NCBI RefSeq assembly: GCF_002078875.1
Contig: NC_034438.1
Span: 68,531,484 to 68,595,483, forward strand
Direction: 5' to 3'
Source of the DNA: Numida meleagris
Taxonomy: Eukaryota; Chordata; Aves; Galliformes; Numididae
Length of the DNA stretch: 64,000 bases
The notes under the pieces were generated by a model. The model did not search any database. It was given only the letters and a program-made list of their open reading frames with translations, and had not been told where the DNA came from. Each line of letters begins with the position of its first letter. The stretch's first letter is position 1. The translations under genes were made by a program, and so were the position numbers. Shown piece after piece: positions 40,001-51,676 of the stretch.

Positions 40001-43000
40001 GATGATACTCTAAGTGAAATACCACAAGCTAGGAACCCCAGCTGTAAATATTATTAAATTTCTGTTTTCTTGGATAAAAATTATTTTCTAAATGCAGTCC
40101 ATAAAGCAGACATCTTGGTATTTTTTTTATCTATCAAATATTTCACGATCTGAACCTGCTGTTAACATACTTTTGTTTTCTTTCTTTTAGAGTATCTATG
40201 TAACAGTTGCAATTTACTGAATTCACACATCAGATTTCAAAACTGGACAAAAATACATGCAAATTTTTGTACAAGTCCTTGAAACTGTAACAGGTCATTT
40301 CTGCTAGTAAAAACATAGTATCATAGAACACCAGTTTCAGAAGAATGTGAAGCCATATATATATATACATTGCAGTAAATTCCATTACTATTTTAGCGAG
40401 CATTACTATTTTAAATCCCTCTGCAGAGTTCAAAATATTACTAATTGTTCTTATGGACCCTACAAAACAGACTTTACTGTTACATATATATTACAGAATT
40501 ACTTTTTGCCTCAGAAAGAACGAACAAAGAGTTCCTGAATTTTCCAAGCAGCACAACCTATGCATAACACTATACTGGTAGTCTGTCATGGGCTCAAAAG
40601 CATTACCAATTTTTCACAGATGTTCACAATCAATATCAAATCTGAGACACGATCATATTGCCCTCGACAGATTTGAAAAGTTGCAGAACATGAGAGACTT
40701 TGATAGCTGCTGAAGAAGATGCATCCATGTAAGATCTTGATATATTCCATGCACTTACTGAGTGTCCCTCCATAAGTTGTTAATACCTATTTAGCACACA
40801 AATAAAATAAATCTGTAATATACATTAAACATTTAATTTAAAACCCAGTAGGACATGACACAGATTTCTTATTCTCTTAAAGTACCTCCATAGTGATGAA
40901 TAAGTTTTCATCTCCTATATGGAACATCTCCTTACTTCCAGTGAAATTCATATCTTCCAGCTAAACAAGAGTATCTCTCAACTGCAACCTAATGCAACAG
41001 TTTCACTCACTTTTTAAGAGGCAACAGTGAAAAAAAGACTTTATTTTCAAACCCACCAAACATTCAGTAATGTTTCCCTAAAATTAACAAGAAGTGAACT
41101 GTTGTTGGCTGGTAGCTGTCAAATCTGACCACAATCATTTCTTCAACTGCAGCACTCATCTGACCTATACTCAAATGAAACAATAGTCTCAAAAAGTTCT
41201 AACAAGTACTTTAAAGAAGAATGAAGTTTTCTAAGCTAATCAAGGAGAAGTAAAAATGGTAAACTTGCTTATTTTAGTTTAATATTGAGATTATGTGTTG
41301 ATACAGCATTCTACATAATTATAACTGGATGCCAATTTAAGTTTTCAGACAGTATGTCTACCCACACTGCAAAGTAACATCTCAACCATTTTTAAGCAAG
41401 ACTATAAAGACTGGCACCAGATGCTCAAACCACCATATTCATAAGTCAGGGTGGTTTTATGGTGCAGTAACCAGTACAGCAGCAACCAAATTGATCGTTC
41501 TTAGAGCCCTATACCCTTCCAGTTGAGCAATGTGAGTTGCTTCAGCAGAACAGCTAAAGCCCAAGAGGGACAGATAACCACTATATTTGCAAGCAATTGC
41601 ACAATATGACATAATGCTGAAGATTTTTAATGGTGTTCAGAGGATACATTCTCAGTTGTCTCTTTTTTTTTTTTTTTGCAGTTAAAGAGAGGTACTCTTA
41701 GATAAACTAGTTCTAAAGTTTTAGAAAACAAACACATACTTCAATAAAGTTTGGTTAATGTATTATTAATTTTTAAGTATTTTGTAATTCAGATTTCTTT
41801 TCCCATCAGATAACTTTTTGTTTATCTAATGGTAAAAATAAAACTGGAATATGTAATATTAAATAGCCTCACCATATCCTTACCTTTTCCATTCCAAAGC
41901 TTTAGCAAGTGTATCTCAACATAAAAACTGTTTACGTTAGGGAAAGTCCAAAACAATTACCAAAAGATATCTAGGTCAATTTTTTTTATCCTCAGCTATA
42001 AACAGAACAAACTACTTTAGCTTGTTTTTCACACTATTTGTAACTGCTTTACAGGAGGTATCTGATGACTTGTTTTGCAGTCCCCAGTGCATTACATTGC
42101 TTAGTACTTAATTACCTCAAAATCAAAGTAGGAAGAATGTCTATTTCTTCACAAGAGCTAGATCTTCCAAAATTCGAGACACACCTATATCTTTGACCCT
42201 TTGCACTTCCACAGGTGGAGTGTTCATGAAGACAACATATAAACAACTTGATCATGAACATTTTGAAGGAATATGTTCTCAATAAGAGAAGTGTTCGATA
42301 GTAAGCCTGGAACTATGCACTCTTGTCAAGCCATGCTCAGTGTGAGAAGGAAGTTGTGCAGAACTATCTCCACCAGCAGAACCACAGAACCATTAAGTGA
42401 TCAGAAGAGTATTACATTTTCTTGACATGTTCTTCTAGATGCTGTTGACAATTTATTTTTCCCAATTACTTATTTGGGTTTCAACTTCCTATTAATTCCT
42501 GACCATTTTTCTTCCTCATAGTTGGTCATCCTCCAGGTCATACATAGTATTCAAAAATATATGACAGATTTAGAAGTCACTTAAGTGCTCATTTACATAT
42601 TTCCTTCAGAATTCTTGGAAACAAGCTATTACACCCTTACAATTTATTTCTCCAACTGCTTTACTGCTATATATATCTGAATGTCCCTTCCAACTGCCAT
42701 GTAGGGACTCTAAGGTGATTACTTCTTCTTCGCATCTGTGGAGATCTTAACTAAGTAAGACTTTTGTTTATGTTAAACTTTTCTGAAGCTATTTATATAC
42801 CTTATATCTAGTTTAGCAAACACAATTCTCAGACTCTATTCTTGTTTGTACTAGGGTTTACATACACTTGGAGCACGGAAAAACTTTTTTGCCAAGTTAA
42901 ACAGGCCCACTCGCTCTTTGAAGGCTTCTGCAATCCAAACTGGATTTAGTTACATTTTCTGTCTTCAAATTTGTCTCCAGCCCGTGTGCTTCGTTTGCAT

Positions 43001-43292
43001 AGCAAAGTGTGCCAGTTCATGTGGAGATGCAGTCAAAGGCTGGCATGAGACAGGTATTTTCTTATTTGCTTGAACACACTCAGCAATCCAAAAATAAGAT
43101 GTGAAATAAAAGGACTCTTAAGCCATACACAAATAGTAACCAAAAGTTGAATTTGGCTTATTCTTCTAGACTACCTCATATACTTACCTGAACACAAGTG
43201 ATTTCTCATCAGTCCCTCCACACACACTTTATTAACATTAATTTTTTCATGTATTGCAAATCAAAAAAAGCTATTCCAGTTCCTAGTTGTTG
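37063..43292. other. Noncoding, AT-rich interval
   Basis: There is no repeat family or supported exon. It contains a CTCF-like motif at 39,557, a 16-bp perfect palindrome at 39,505-39,520, an (AT)n run at 40,354-40,366 and a T15 run at 41,663-41,677 immediately before GCAG. The last looks like a plus-strand splice acceptor but leads to no long open frame. Confidence 0.45.
39557..39569 (-). promoter_or_regulatory. CTCF-like motif, reverse orientation
   Basis: The sequence TGCCATCTAGTGA matches the reverse complement of the CTCF core consensus at 12 of 13 positions by my reading; only the last base differs. Its orientation is opposite to, and convergent with, the motif at 3,764. Confidence 0.42.
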
Positions 43293-43386
43293 TCTATGAC
43301 AACGTACTAAGGCTTCCCTTCCGTCCGCACCTCCGCGTGCAGGGGCATATGGGACACATACACGGTATGTAGCGCCGAAATGCCAA

Positions 43387-43416
43387 TTTAATGCTGCGCA
43401 ACAAGGCTACTTATAC
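43387..43416 (-). promoter_or_regulatory. LTR TATA box and polyadenylation signal
   Basis: On the minus strand GTATAA lies at 43,411-43,416 and ATTAAA at 43,387-43,392. This close spacing, with a very short R between promoter and poly(A) site, is the layout of small avian retroviral LTRs. The promoter would fire toward lower coordinates. Confidence 0.5.
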
Positions 43417-43441
43417 CCGTACACGCGACCGCCCCGTATAC

Positions 43442-43530
43442 CCGTGACCCCCCCTGCTCCTCCCAGGTGCTCGCAGGCACCACCCGCCGTGACTCCCCGA
43501 TTCCTTCCTTGGTGCTCACAGGCACCACCC
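43442..43530. repeat. Two tandem 44-45-bp blocks in LTR U3
   Basis: The blocks at 43,442-43,485 and 43,487-43,530 both start ccgtgac and end caggcaccaccc, with about three quarters of the bases shared between. Duplicated blocks upstream of the TATA box are typical of retroviral U3 enhancers, so an enhancer role is likely for the ancestral element. Confidence 0.85.
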
Positions 43531-45059
43531 ATCCCATTTAATCCCGCACTAGTGGTTAATGCTATTATTTCTACTCAAAATTATAAATGCCACCTTTTCT
43601 TCTATACAATGGCCCTAGGCTGGACAGCTACATCTAGCACTGGAGTCACACAGAGGAACCCCTAAAGCAGGTCTTGTAAGGAAATGTGGTCCTTAAAGAT
43701 GAATGTTTACTCTTCTGTACGTCCTTGGCAGAATAGGGTTACACTCTCTCTCATCAGGACAATTACTGCCAGGCCTAGAAAACAGCATCACTGTTTTGAA
43801 AGTTAAACGCAGTTCATTTCTTTTGGTGACGGTCAGCCATGGAGAAGCTGGAAACTCACAGCTCAGATAGCTCTCTCATTCACAGACACACTGACTGACA
43901 TCCTAATTCCTGCTTCCATTTCCCTTATTTCCCTTTCAGAAACGTGGGATTTTGTCACAAGCAGTAAACAAACTCTACTCTCCAATGGGGTTGGCAGATG
44001 TACTATGTCCTAGCTAAGATCTGCAGATGGCTGAGTGGCAAAGCCTCAACAACTTGAAATCTGTGCTCTTCTCCAGGACCTAAGAAGCAGCAAAATTTCT
44101 TCTTCCCAAGGAGCTTTTTTCTTGCATCTCTCTCCTGATATTAGCTGTGGTCTTACTACCCAGTCAGCCTATCTGGGTAACCAGAGTTCCCAATCACTGC
44201 TTCCCAGGGTAGCTGCAAATCCTTCTGACAGCTTCCTGTCTGATGCTTTTGACAATTTACTTAAAAGTAGCTAGAAGTCTCAGTGATACATGCAAATATT
44301 TACTCATCTGTAAGATAGGGCTGTTCATTCAACCCACATTAGGCCGAGAATTACCTAAACACTTTGATAATTCTTGAGAGCTTCTTTTTAAAAATATTTT
44401 TTAAAATCTCAGTGTTCTTATCTCTTTCAAAGATCTGAATTGTACCCATATAATTTCTCTTCATTGCTGTACCATATCATTTCAGAGCAAAAAAAAAATA
44501 AATAAATAAAAAAATCAGACTATAAATTAGTTCCTGACATAATTACAGGTTTGCAGACATTCATATTTCCCTGGGTCTATCAACAGAGTGAACTACTGCT
44601 CTAATAAACTGAAACTAGAGTTACTGGAATTAAAAGACATTCACTAGTATTTCACATCAGACAGCTGCAACAGCAAATATCCACAAAAAAAAAATACACA
44701 GCCTTCCTGAAGAAAATGTTTTAAATGCATGGTCCACCAACAACATTTGAAACTTTCTTATCCACTACTGTAATAAATTAATGTAGTCAATGTAATTGAC
44801 TTTAAAGAGCTTCACTAAACGATGCAGCTAAAGAAATTTCACTTTTTTACTATATTCAGGGAGAGCCACTAACACACCCCATTAACCACATCTAAATTCA
44901 AACTAAAGGGGAGCCTTCACGAGAACCCAAAGCAGGCCCACACAAAGCCTAACCAAGAACCACACATAAAAACGATATTCACAATAAGATGAAACATTAT
45001 TATTTTACAATCACAATTATTTGTATGTTATAACTAGGTCATTTTGGCTAGACGTTCCA

Positions 45060-45850
45060 GGAGAACTTAAATCCCAGAAAGATCCTCCGTGACTCATGAC
45101 ACACAGTTTGATCATGATGATCAAACTCACTGGCAGCCTGCTGCTGCTGCAAGAATGGCTGCCCCAGTGCAGGAACAGCACAGCGCTCGTAGGCTGCTGG
45201 GGCCAGGCCAGTGCTGGAGGATCGCTCGGCCAAGGCCCACGTGCACCATGAGTGGCAGCTCACTTGGCAGCTCATCACAGGGAACAGAAACATTCTTGCT
45301 GCGCAGGAAAGAACTCTGCAACAGCCAAACTGAGCTTCTCCTCAGAAGATCCTCTCTTGCAGAAGCTCTCACTCATGACCTACCACTACTTGCTGATCCA
45401 CGAGGCCTTCACCAAACCCAAAGTTCTCATGCAGCTTAGGAGCACTGCAGCCAAGAGCCAAAAACTGGAGCTGAAAAATTAATGCTGTTTCAACATATAC
45501 AAGCTGAAGGACATAACAGAAGGAAAGACCAATTAGAAGTTGGAAAGAGGACTGAGGACAAGTCCAGTTCCCAGGTCAACACATTTGATTTCTCAAGTTG
45601 TATGATTCGTCCTACCTTGCTCAGTTACAACAAATCTATCAGAGAAAGGAACATACAGAGAAGGAACTTCAGTGAAATCCTATTTTCTGTACAGCCCAGG
45701 GTTAGGGAGTTAGCTCTGCATTCACACTGGAGGCCTCTGCCTTACCTCAATGACCGTTACCTCTGTGGCTGCAACATGTTTTCGACACAGAAGACAGGCA
45801 TGCCTAGAACAACTGCTATTTTTTTGTCTCCCCATTAAGTCCCTGTAACC
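45060..45850. other. GC-richer patch with dual-strand open frames, origin unknown
   Basis: This stretch is clearly richer in G and C than its surroundings and has long open frames on the plus strand (45,089-45,439, 45,252-45,482 and 45,482-45,838). On the plus strand two different frames in succession look protein-like: one reads KAHVHHEWQLTWQLITGNRN around 45,230-45,290, the other LSLMTYHYLLIHEAFTKPKV around 45,368-45,430. That would fit a processed pseudogene with a frameshift. On the minus strand a frame reading ACLLCRKHVAATEVTVIE runs into a good donor (GAG|GTAAGG) at about 45,745. I cannot choose between pseudogene, noncoding RNA exon and unclassified repeat, and I recognise no parent gene. 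Confidence 0.25.
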
Positions 45851-48800
45851 TGATCTGCTGCTCCCACTGGCTGCTCTCAATCATCAGAGATGAGCATTAG
45901 AAGAAATGCAACTTCAAAAAGCAGAATTTCAAACGTAAAATGTATATTACTATTCCATATCTATCAAGACACATACCTACAGTTTTATTTTTTATTTATG
46001 TGATTTTGTTACAATTTAGAAGACATTGTCTTCAGTTGATTAATTTTTTTGAGAAGATATGATTTTTTTAAAATGTAAAGCAGAACATACATCTATTAAG
46101 GGTAATAAGATATTAATCATGAGTTACTGTTGTATAAATCCTTGTTAAAGAAAAAGCAACAGGACTGTAGGGTGATTATTCTTACTCATCGTGACCAAAC
46201 AACTGACATTTTGCAGTTAATCAAACAAGCTCCATAAAAAAGTAAGATTTTACACAGACAAATTATTCTGCTAAATTTAATTCTATCAAAATAAATAATA
46301 ATTTTACTACCAAGGATGATAAAATTTTGATAGTATTTTGCCTTTTTTTCTTGCAATGTAACTTTAATTTTGGCATTGACCGCAAATGAGTTATGTTGTC
46401 TTATCTGTATAACTAATAAACAATTTTCTAAACTGCGTTTGTAATTGGTCCATCGTGTGAAAACACATGCATTCATTTCCTTCACAACTGGTCTTCTGAA
46501 AAGACAAAAATTATCCTACTTTGACAACACTATTTAAACGGTGGTATTTGGATTTTAATTGCAACCTAAAACCAAATACAACTTTCCTGTCTATTATAAA
46601 GGGACAAAGATTAGCTGAAGTGTTACTCAGCAGTAAAAAGTAGCTAGAATATTTACACTCAAGAAAGAATATTCCTTTCAATGCAACTTTATATCTATTC
46701 CAGTGTAATTAGCAGTACTTTTGGAAGATGAGTTCAAGTGCTCACTAATTCCATCTCATGGAAAATTGTTCACCAAGCATCCACATTGGCCTAATAGGGG
46801 TGCCATAATAACCTGAGGCTGAAAACACTGCGTACCAAGATAAAAAAACACTTGCCTACAACCTACTGATATAGATATCTGCTTCAAGTTTCAAAGGGAA
46901 TGAGAGATCAGACATTAATCAAATAACAACTCTGATCAGTATGATTATAAATAAGCTCATGAACTACTGCTTCACAGGATAGTGGCTGAAAGGAAGAGGA
47001 AAAAAATAACAACAACACAGAAGATTAGCATTTTATCAACAGAAAATGGGTCACTGAAATGCCATTATACAACACTGATGACAGTTTATCTTCTGTGTTT
47101 CCTCCCTCTAGAGATTTTCATCATTAAGGAATGGAATTGTTCCCTGGGAATCCAAAGGCTTATGAGATGGCAAGGAACCCAAACATGAGCTCTACTCAGA
47201 GCATCTCATGGGAATAACACTGACAGCATGGAAACCATCGATTGCTATGCTGCATGAACATCAGTCTTGAGTAGCAATGCTTATAAATTTCAAATATTTC
47301 CATTTCATTCTTAACAGGGTTACCTCAATCATTTTAATATTTTTCAAGATAAAAAAAGAAGTCATTCTTTCCTTAAAAGAAGCAAAAGCTTCTTCTCATG
47401 CTTTCAAATCAGGGAGAAAAGATCCCTAAGACTGGCTGAAAAAAACACGAACTAAAAATATTTTGGAAAACAAACAGCAAAACTAGTCACTGTACTGATC
47501 AGAAATAAGCAATACATTGTAAGGATTCACAATTAGACACAGCTTTGACAAATCAGCTTTATAATGACCTAGGAATGTCAATCAATCAGTAGTAACAATC
47601 AGAATTTTCTTCAGTGTCCTCAATATCCACAGAGAATGTGAAAAGAAATTACGCACAGTAAGACTGTACTAAACATAATGTGTTAAAAAACTTGTAGCTG
47701 CACAACTCTAAGGCACAAGAAGCACGGTGCTTAGTTTTGTATAAATCCAGTGAAACCGATCCACTTAATGGTCCCTCCGCTGTGTTTTTAATTATCAGCA
47801 ACAGCGAGGAGGAAATGTACCTTCACACAAAGGGTGAGCCAATAAGCCAACAGGCTGCACACCCACCCAGCACACAGAGCTCCTGCCTTCTCACTTCATT
47901 CCCTGACCTTTTGACAGCCAAAGGCATTAAAAAAAAGAAAAAAATAAAATCCCCCCCACCAACAAAAAGAAAAAAATAAAACCCACAGAAACAAAGGCAA
48001 CAGCCACAGCAGTGTGAATTATTGAAAGCACCGGAATCCTGTTGGAGTCCTCATCGATACCCTCACCAATAACCACACCCACCCAGTGCTGATGTTATTC
48101 AGAAGGTCTGACACAAGACCTAAAACCCCCTGAGATGAAGGGGCATTTCAAACTCAGCACAGTCACAATCCATCCTCCAGACCTCCTTACCTTTCTATAT
48201 GGAAGAAAACGATGTGGCTTCAGACCACGAAAGGCAAGTTACTTTGGTCCTCCTCCCTAACTGCAGGGTACCAAAACCCACGGTATCAGCCCACGCAGCA
48301 CTGACGGCAGCACAGGTGGACAGCTGTCTAAATGACAAGCTGCTCTAACACTTCATATTCCTTCACCTCTTGCTGCTGAGCAGGAAAACATTTCCACCTT
48401 CCACCCCTCCACAGAATGCCTCCATCCTAGAAGAGAAAATCCTGGCTGTGGGTTGCACCACTGAGCCACACTGCTCACACTGAGCTGAGCGCACCGTGTT
48501 TTCTCCATCCTATGGAGGTGTTATTCCTCCTTCCTCAAGGGGGAATTCAGAGCACTTAAAACAGTTCTCAGAGATCTTCTGTTTACCAAAAAGAGAAGAT
48601 ACTGCTGTTCCGCAGCCCACTGTCAAAACCACTACTTTTCAGGACAGAAAGGTGAGAAGGTGGCACAGTAGCTGGGGAATCAATCCAAGTGCTGGTCTGG
48701 GGGAAAAACCCCAAACCATGTTTGGAGGGGCGATCTGCAGGCACACACAGGAGCACTGCACACCACGGCCCACTGCTGCCGACCACACCGCAGCTCTGCA

Positions 48801-48923
48801 TGCACAGGGCAGCACCTCCTGCACGGGGTGCAGCACTGCTGGTGTGCAGCGGGGAGGGCTGCCCCCCCTGCGGCTTTCACTGCAAAACAGACCCTTCTCC
48901 TCCTCCTCCCACTGGATTTTCAC

Positions 48924-48949
48924 TTTTTTTTTTTTTTTTTTTTTTTTTT
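48924..48949. repeat. Poly(T) tract, 26 bases
   Basis: The longest homopolymer in the window, 26 T. It would be a poly(A) tail on the minus strand, but no recognisable retrocopy sits to its right. It lies about 600 bases from the start of the CpG island. Confidence 0.95.
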
Positions 48950-49783
48950 GCATAAGAACACTGCTGCTGAATGATGGATAAAACTCTCTGTAATTCTCCC
49001 AAGGTGTACACAGCAGCTCCAGGTGCAATCTTCTTTGCAACGCAAACCCCTCAATGCTGGATGCAGGATGCAGAACCACGCATGAGCACCCCTGGGCACG
49101 GGTTTCACAGGTCGCCCCTTACCTCCCTCTCTCAGCATCACACGAACTCATTTTCACTTCCATCCTTCACTGCTGTAGTTTTGACTAAAATAAAGGCTGC
49201 ATGGCTCATTTTTTGACAAAGCCACTAAAAAAAGCAGTTGTACCCCCCCACCAACACTTAGCAAGCCATCCAAGTTAAATCTGATTTATTTTGAACCATT
49301 CTGACGCTTTCCTTTCTAGATGAAAAGGTCTTACTTCTGAAAGAACAGCATTCTGAAATAACAGCACATAAAGAGAGAGCACTGCAGTTCCTCTCTGCTT
49401 GGCAGGGAAACCTACAGGGGGAAACGCTCACGAGCACTGAGTGTTTATCGCAGCAGCTGTGGGACAGGGTGTGCAGAACCCCATACAGGGAGGCAGCATA
49501 GAGGCGGGCGGTTCTGCTGCCTTGGTCATACCTGCTATTCCCCTAGGCGTGTGTTGGAGAGTACCGCACTCGGAGCTGCCCCTTACAACCGCAGCCGCTC
49601 AGAATCCGCTCTGCAGAATGCGGAGCATCGTCTCCACCGTCCCTCGAACACTCGCTCCAGGGACGCACGTCCTCCATCCAGCGCACATCCTCCGCGAACA
49701 CAGGTGCGGGAGCATCCCCGCGACAAAGGACGGCGGTGTTCGTGACACTCGGCAGGGCTCCCACCCCACGGTGGGGGTAGCAC

Positions 49784-49843
49784 CACTGCCATCACAGCGT
49801 TCCCAGCCCCGACCACTGCCATCACAGCGTTCCCAGCCCCGAC
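49784..49843. repeat. Exact 30-bp tandem duplication in the CpG island
   Basis: The unit that starts CACTGCCATCACAGCG and ends CCAGCCCCGAC is present twice, back to back, with no mismatch. Perfect identity points to a recent duplication or an array that varies in copy number. Confidence 0.97.
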
Positions 49844-50033
49844 CCCCGCCCCGCAACGTCCCACAGCCCCGTCCCGCAGCCGGGGGGGAAGAGGGGGACA
49901 CGGCGGGGCGATGGGGCCGCCCCCGTCCCGCTGCCGCCTCCTCTCCTCTCTCCCACCCTCCCCCCCCCCGCAAAGTTCCCCATCCCAGGCGGGGACCACC
50001 CCCGACGGCAGCGGGGCTGCCCCCGCCGCTTAC

Positions 50034-50170
50034 CTGGCGGCGGAGCCGGGCGCTCCCTCTCGGCGCGCCGCAGTCGGGGCGGGTTCTACCGCCTCCTCCT
50101 CTGCCCCCTCCCGAGGTGAGCGACGCGCGGGGCGGCGACGGCGGGGAGCAGCCGGGGAGAGCCGTGACAT
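50034..50170 (-). other. Possible first exon of a minus-strand gene
   Basis: The minus-strand donor at 50,028-50,033 (GTAAGC after CAG) is the best splice site in the island. An ATG at 50,168-50,170 opens a frame that reaches the donor with 45 codons plus two bases. It encodes an Arg-, Ala- and Pro-rich segment starting MSRLSPAAPRRRRPARR. The ATG context is poor (T at -3) and such frames are cheap in GC-rich DNA, so the exon may be wholly 5' untranslated. The transcription start is not defined by the sequence. Confidence 0.3.
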
Positions 50171-51566
50171 TTAACCGGGCGGCAGAAGGGTCGCGCCGAG
50201 CCCGCGGCGCGGGCGGGTGCTTCTCCTCGCCTCTCGGTCACCGCCCTCCTCTCGGCGGGCAGGCGGAGGCGGGGGGTGAAGCGCGGTCCATCCCCGGAGA
50301 CCACCAGCCGCGGCGCGCCGAGAGATGCTCTCCTCTCGCTGTCCGCTTCCCTCGTCGAGGGGCGAGGCGAGGGCTGTCCGCCTTCCCCTCGGCGGGGCCC
50401 GGCACCACGGGGACGGGCGGGCGAGCGGCGGGCGAGGCAGCAGCGCCGGCAGCGCGGGGAGGCAGCGCCAGCTCGAGGTGAGGGCGGGCGGAGGGGGGGG
50501 GGCGGCGCTGTCAGAGGCGGAGCGGCTCCATCCGCGCGCCTGCCCCCGCCGAGACGGCGGCGCCTCGGGGCGGTGTCCGCGCCCCCTCCGCAGCCGGCGG
50601 GTGCGGACGGACGGGCGGTCCCGGAGCGGCGCGCCTGGCAGGCCGCTCGTCCTCCTGCGCGCGGCCCATTCGCCCCCAACCCCGCTCAGCTCCGCTCCGG
50701 CCGCAGAGGTCGGAGCTTCCCCCCTCCACCCCCCCACGGTGGGGTTCGGCAGGTTTAGGGGAGCGCATCCCTCCGGAGCGGCCATTTGCAGGGCGGCCCC
50801 CGCGGGTTTGGCGGCGGGTGGCGGGGGGAGAGGGGCCGCGGTGCCGCGACGCCCTCGGACGGGCGCGGGACGGGGAGCGTCGCCCTCGGTCGTGTGCCCC
50901 GCAGGCGGCTGTGCCCCGGGTCCCCGGGATCGCGCGGTGGAGAGCGCGGAGGCACCGTCGGTGCTGGGAGGGGACGCGGTGATCTTCGCTCGGCTCGCAC
51001 TCCGCTGGTGCCGCTCGGGTGCCTGCCTGCTCGGGGAGAAGCAGGGCGCGGGGCTGGTGGAGCGCGGATCGCCGCTTTCTGCCCTTGTCTGTACGCGTGG
51101 CAGTGGTTGCGTTTAGCACGAGGATGTGGAGCGGCAGCTTCCTGCCGAGTAATTCGGGAGCAGCGGTGCCAGTTCCCAAATGATTTTGTTATTAACCGTT
51201 GATAAATCACATCTCTGTATGTACCAACCTGGCCCAGGGCTGCAGTCCTTTAAAACGCACAGGTTATAGAAGTGATGAAGAATGGGCACATGCACAGAGT
51301 TCCTCTCAGCAGCAGCAGCTCTGACGGGAAAGTTTGAATAAGTGATGGATAACCGTGAGTTGTCTGTTTCTGGTGCTCTGCCTCTTGCACGTGTACAGGC
51401 GCGTGCGTGAGCACCATGTGCGTGGCTTCCTCACACAGCAGAGTAGGAGGTAAATGAAAATAGACGTACCTGTGCTCTTCCAAAGGTAGCACGTATTCTC
51501 ATGAGGCCAAAGGAAGATGTAGTGAAGCTAACAAGAATGAGCCATGTCTCTTTGTTTTTTTTATAG

Positions 51567-51676
51567 TGATGTTCAAGAAGTCCCCAAGCAGTCAGCCCTG
51601 TGGCCAAGTCTCAGAGACTGGAAATATCTTTCTTGCAACACAAGCTTTTCACTTCAGCTTGTGTCATCATCACCTG
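51567..51676 (+). other. Possible second exon of a plus-strand transcript
   Basis: A strong acceptor (TTTGTTTTTTTTATAG) is followed two bases later by an ATG at 51,569. A short open frame begins MFKKSPSSQPCGQVSETG and ends in a stop at 51,677-51,679. A weak donor (CCT|GTAAAA) overlaps the stop. It would suit a divergent noncoding RNA or an untranslated leader from the CpG island. Coding function is not supported. Confidence 0.22.

Larger units (their letters stand above)
43297..43632 (-). mobile_element. Solo LTR of an endogenous retrovirus
   Basis: A 336-bp block of unusually high CpG content starts with TG (tgacaacgta) and ends with CA (gacagctaca). It is flanked by a direct repeat, TCTA, at 43,293-43,296 and 43,633-43,636. 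In the minus orientation it has the order expected of an LTR: a U3 region with two tandem 44-45-bp blocks, a TATA-like GTATAA, then an ATTAAA polyadenylation signal about 20 bases on and a short R. The U3-R spacing resembles avian alpharetrovirus-related LTRs, although those usually leave 6-bp duplications and only 4 bp are visible here. No gag, pol or env lies next to it, so it is a solo LTR left by recombination. The family is not assigned. Confidence 0.68.
43637..49549. other. Interval between solo LTR and CpG island
   Basis: Mostly AT-rich with no recognised repeat family. Exceptions are the GC-richer patch at 45,060-45,850 (listed separately) and the T26 tract at 48,924-48,949. GC rises from about 47,700 onward toward the CpG island. 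The longer open frames at 48,496-49,141 lie on both strands around the T tract and look like products of base composition. Confidence 0.45.
49550..51120. promoter_or_regulatory. CpG island, probable bidirectional promoter
   Basis: CpG is dense and GC content very high for about 1.5 kb, in contrast to the AT-rich, CpG-poor flanks. Unmethylated islands of this size usually mark vertebrate promoters. On the minus strand CCGCCAG|GTAAGC puts an exon end at 50,034. On the plus strand CCCGAG|GTGAGC and CTCGAG|GTGAGG put exon ends at 50,115 and 50,477. Donors facing both ways suggest divergent transcription, one transcript running left through the 48 kb of noncoding DNA and one running right. The very long open frames here on both strands (up to 346 codons) come from the base composition and are not offered as genes. 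Confidence 0.85.

Noticed and set aside
49441..51210. Very long open frames on both strands of the CpG island (up to 346 codons)
   Set aside because: They overlap on both strands and in all frames, are Arg/Pro/Ala/Gly-rich, and stem from scarce stop codons in GC-rich DNA. No domain is visible.
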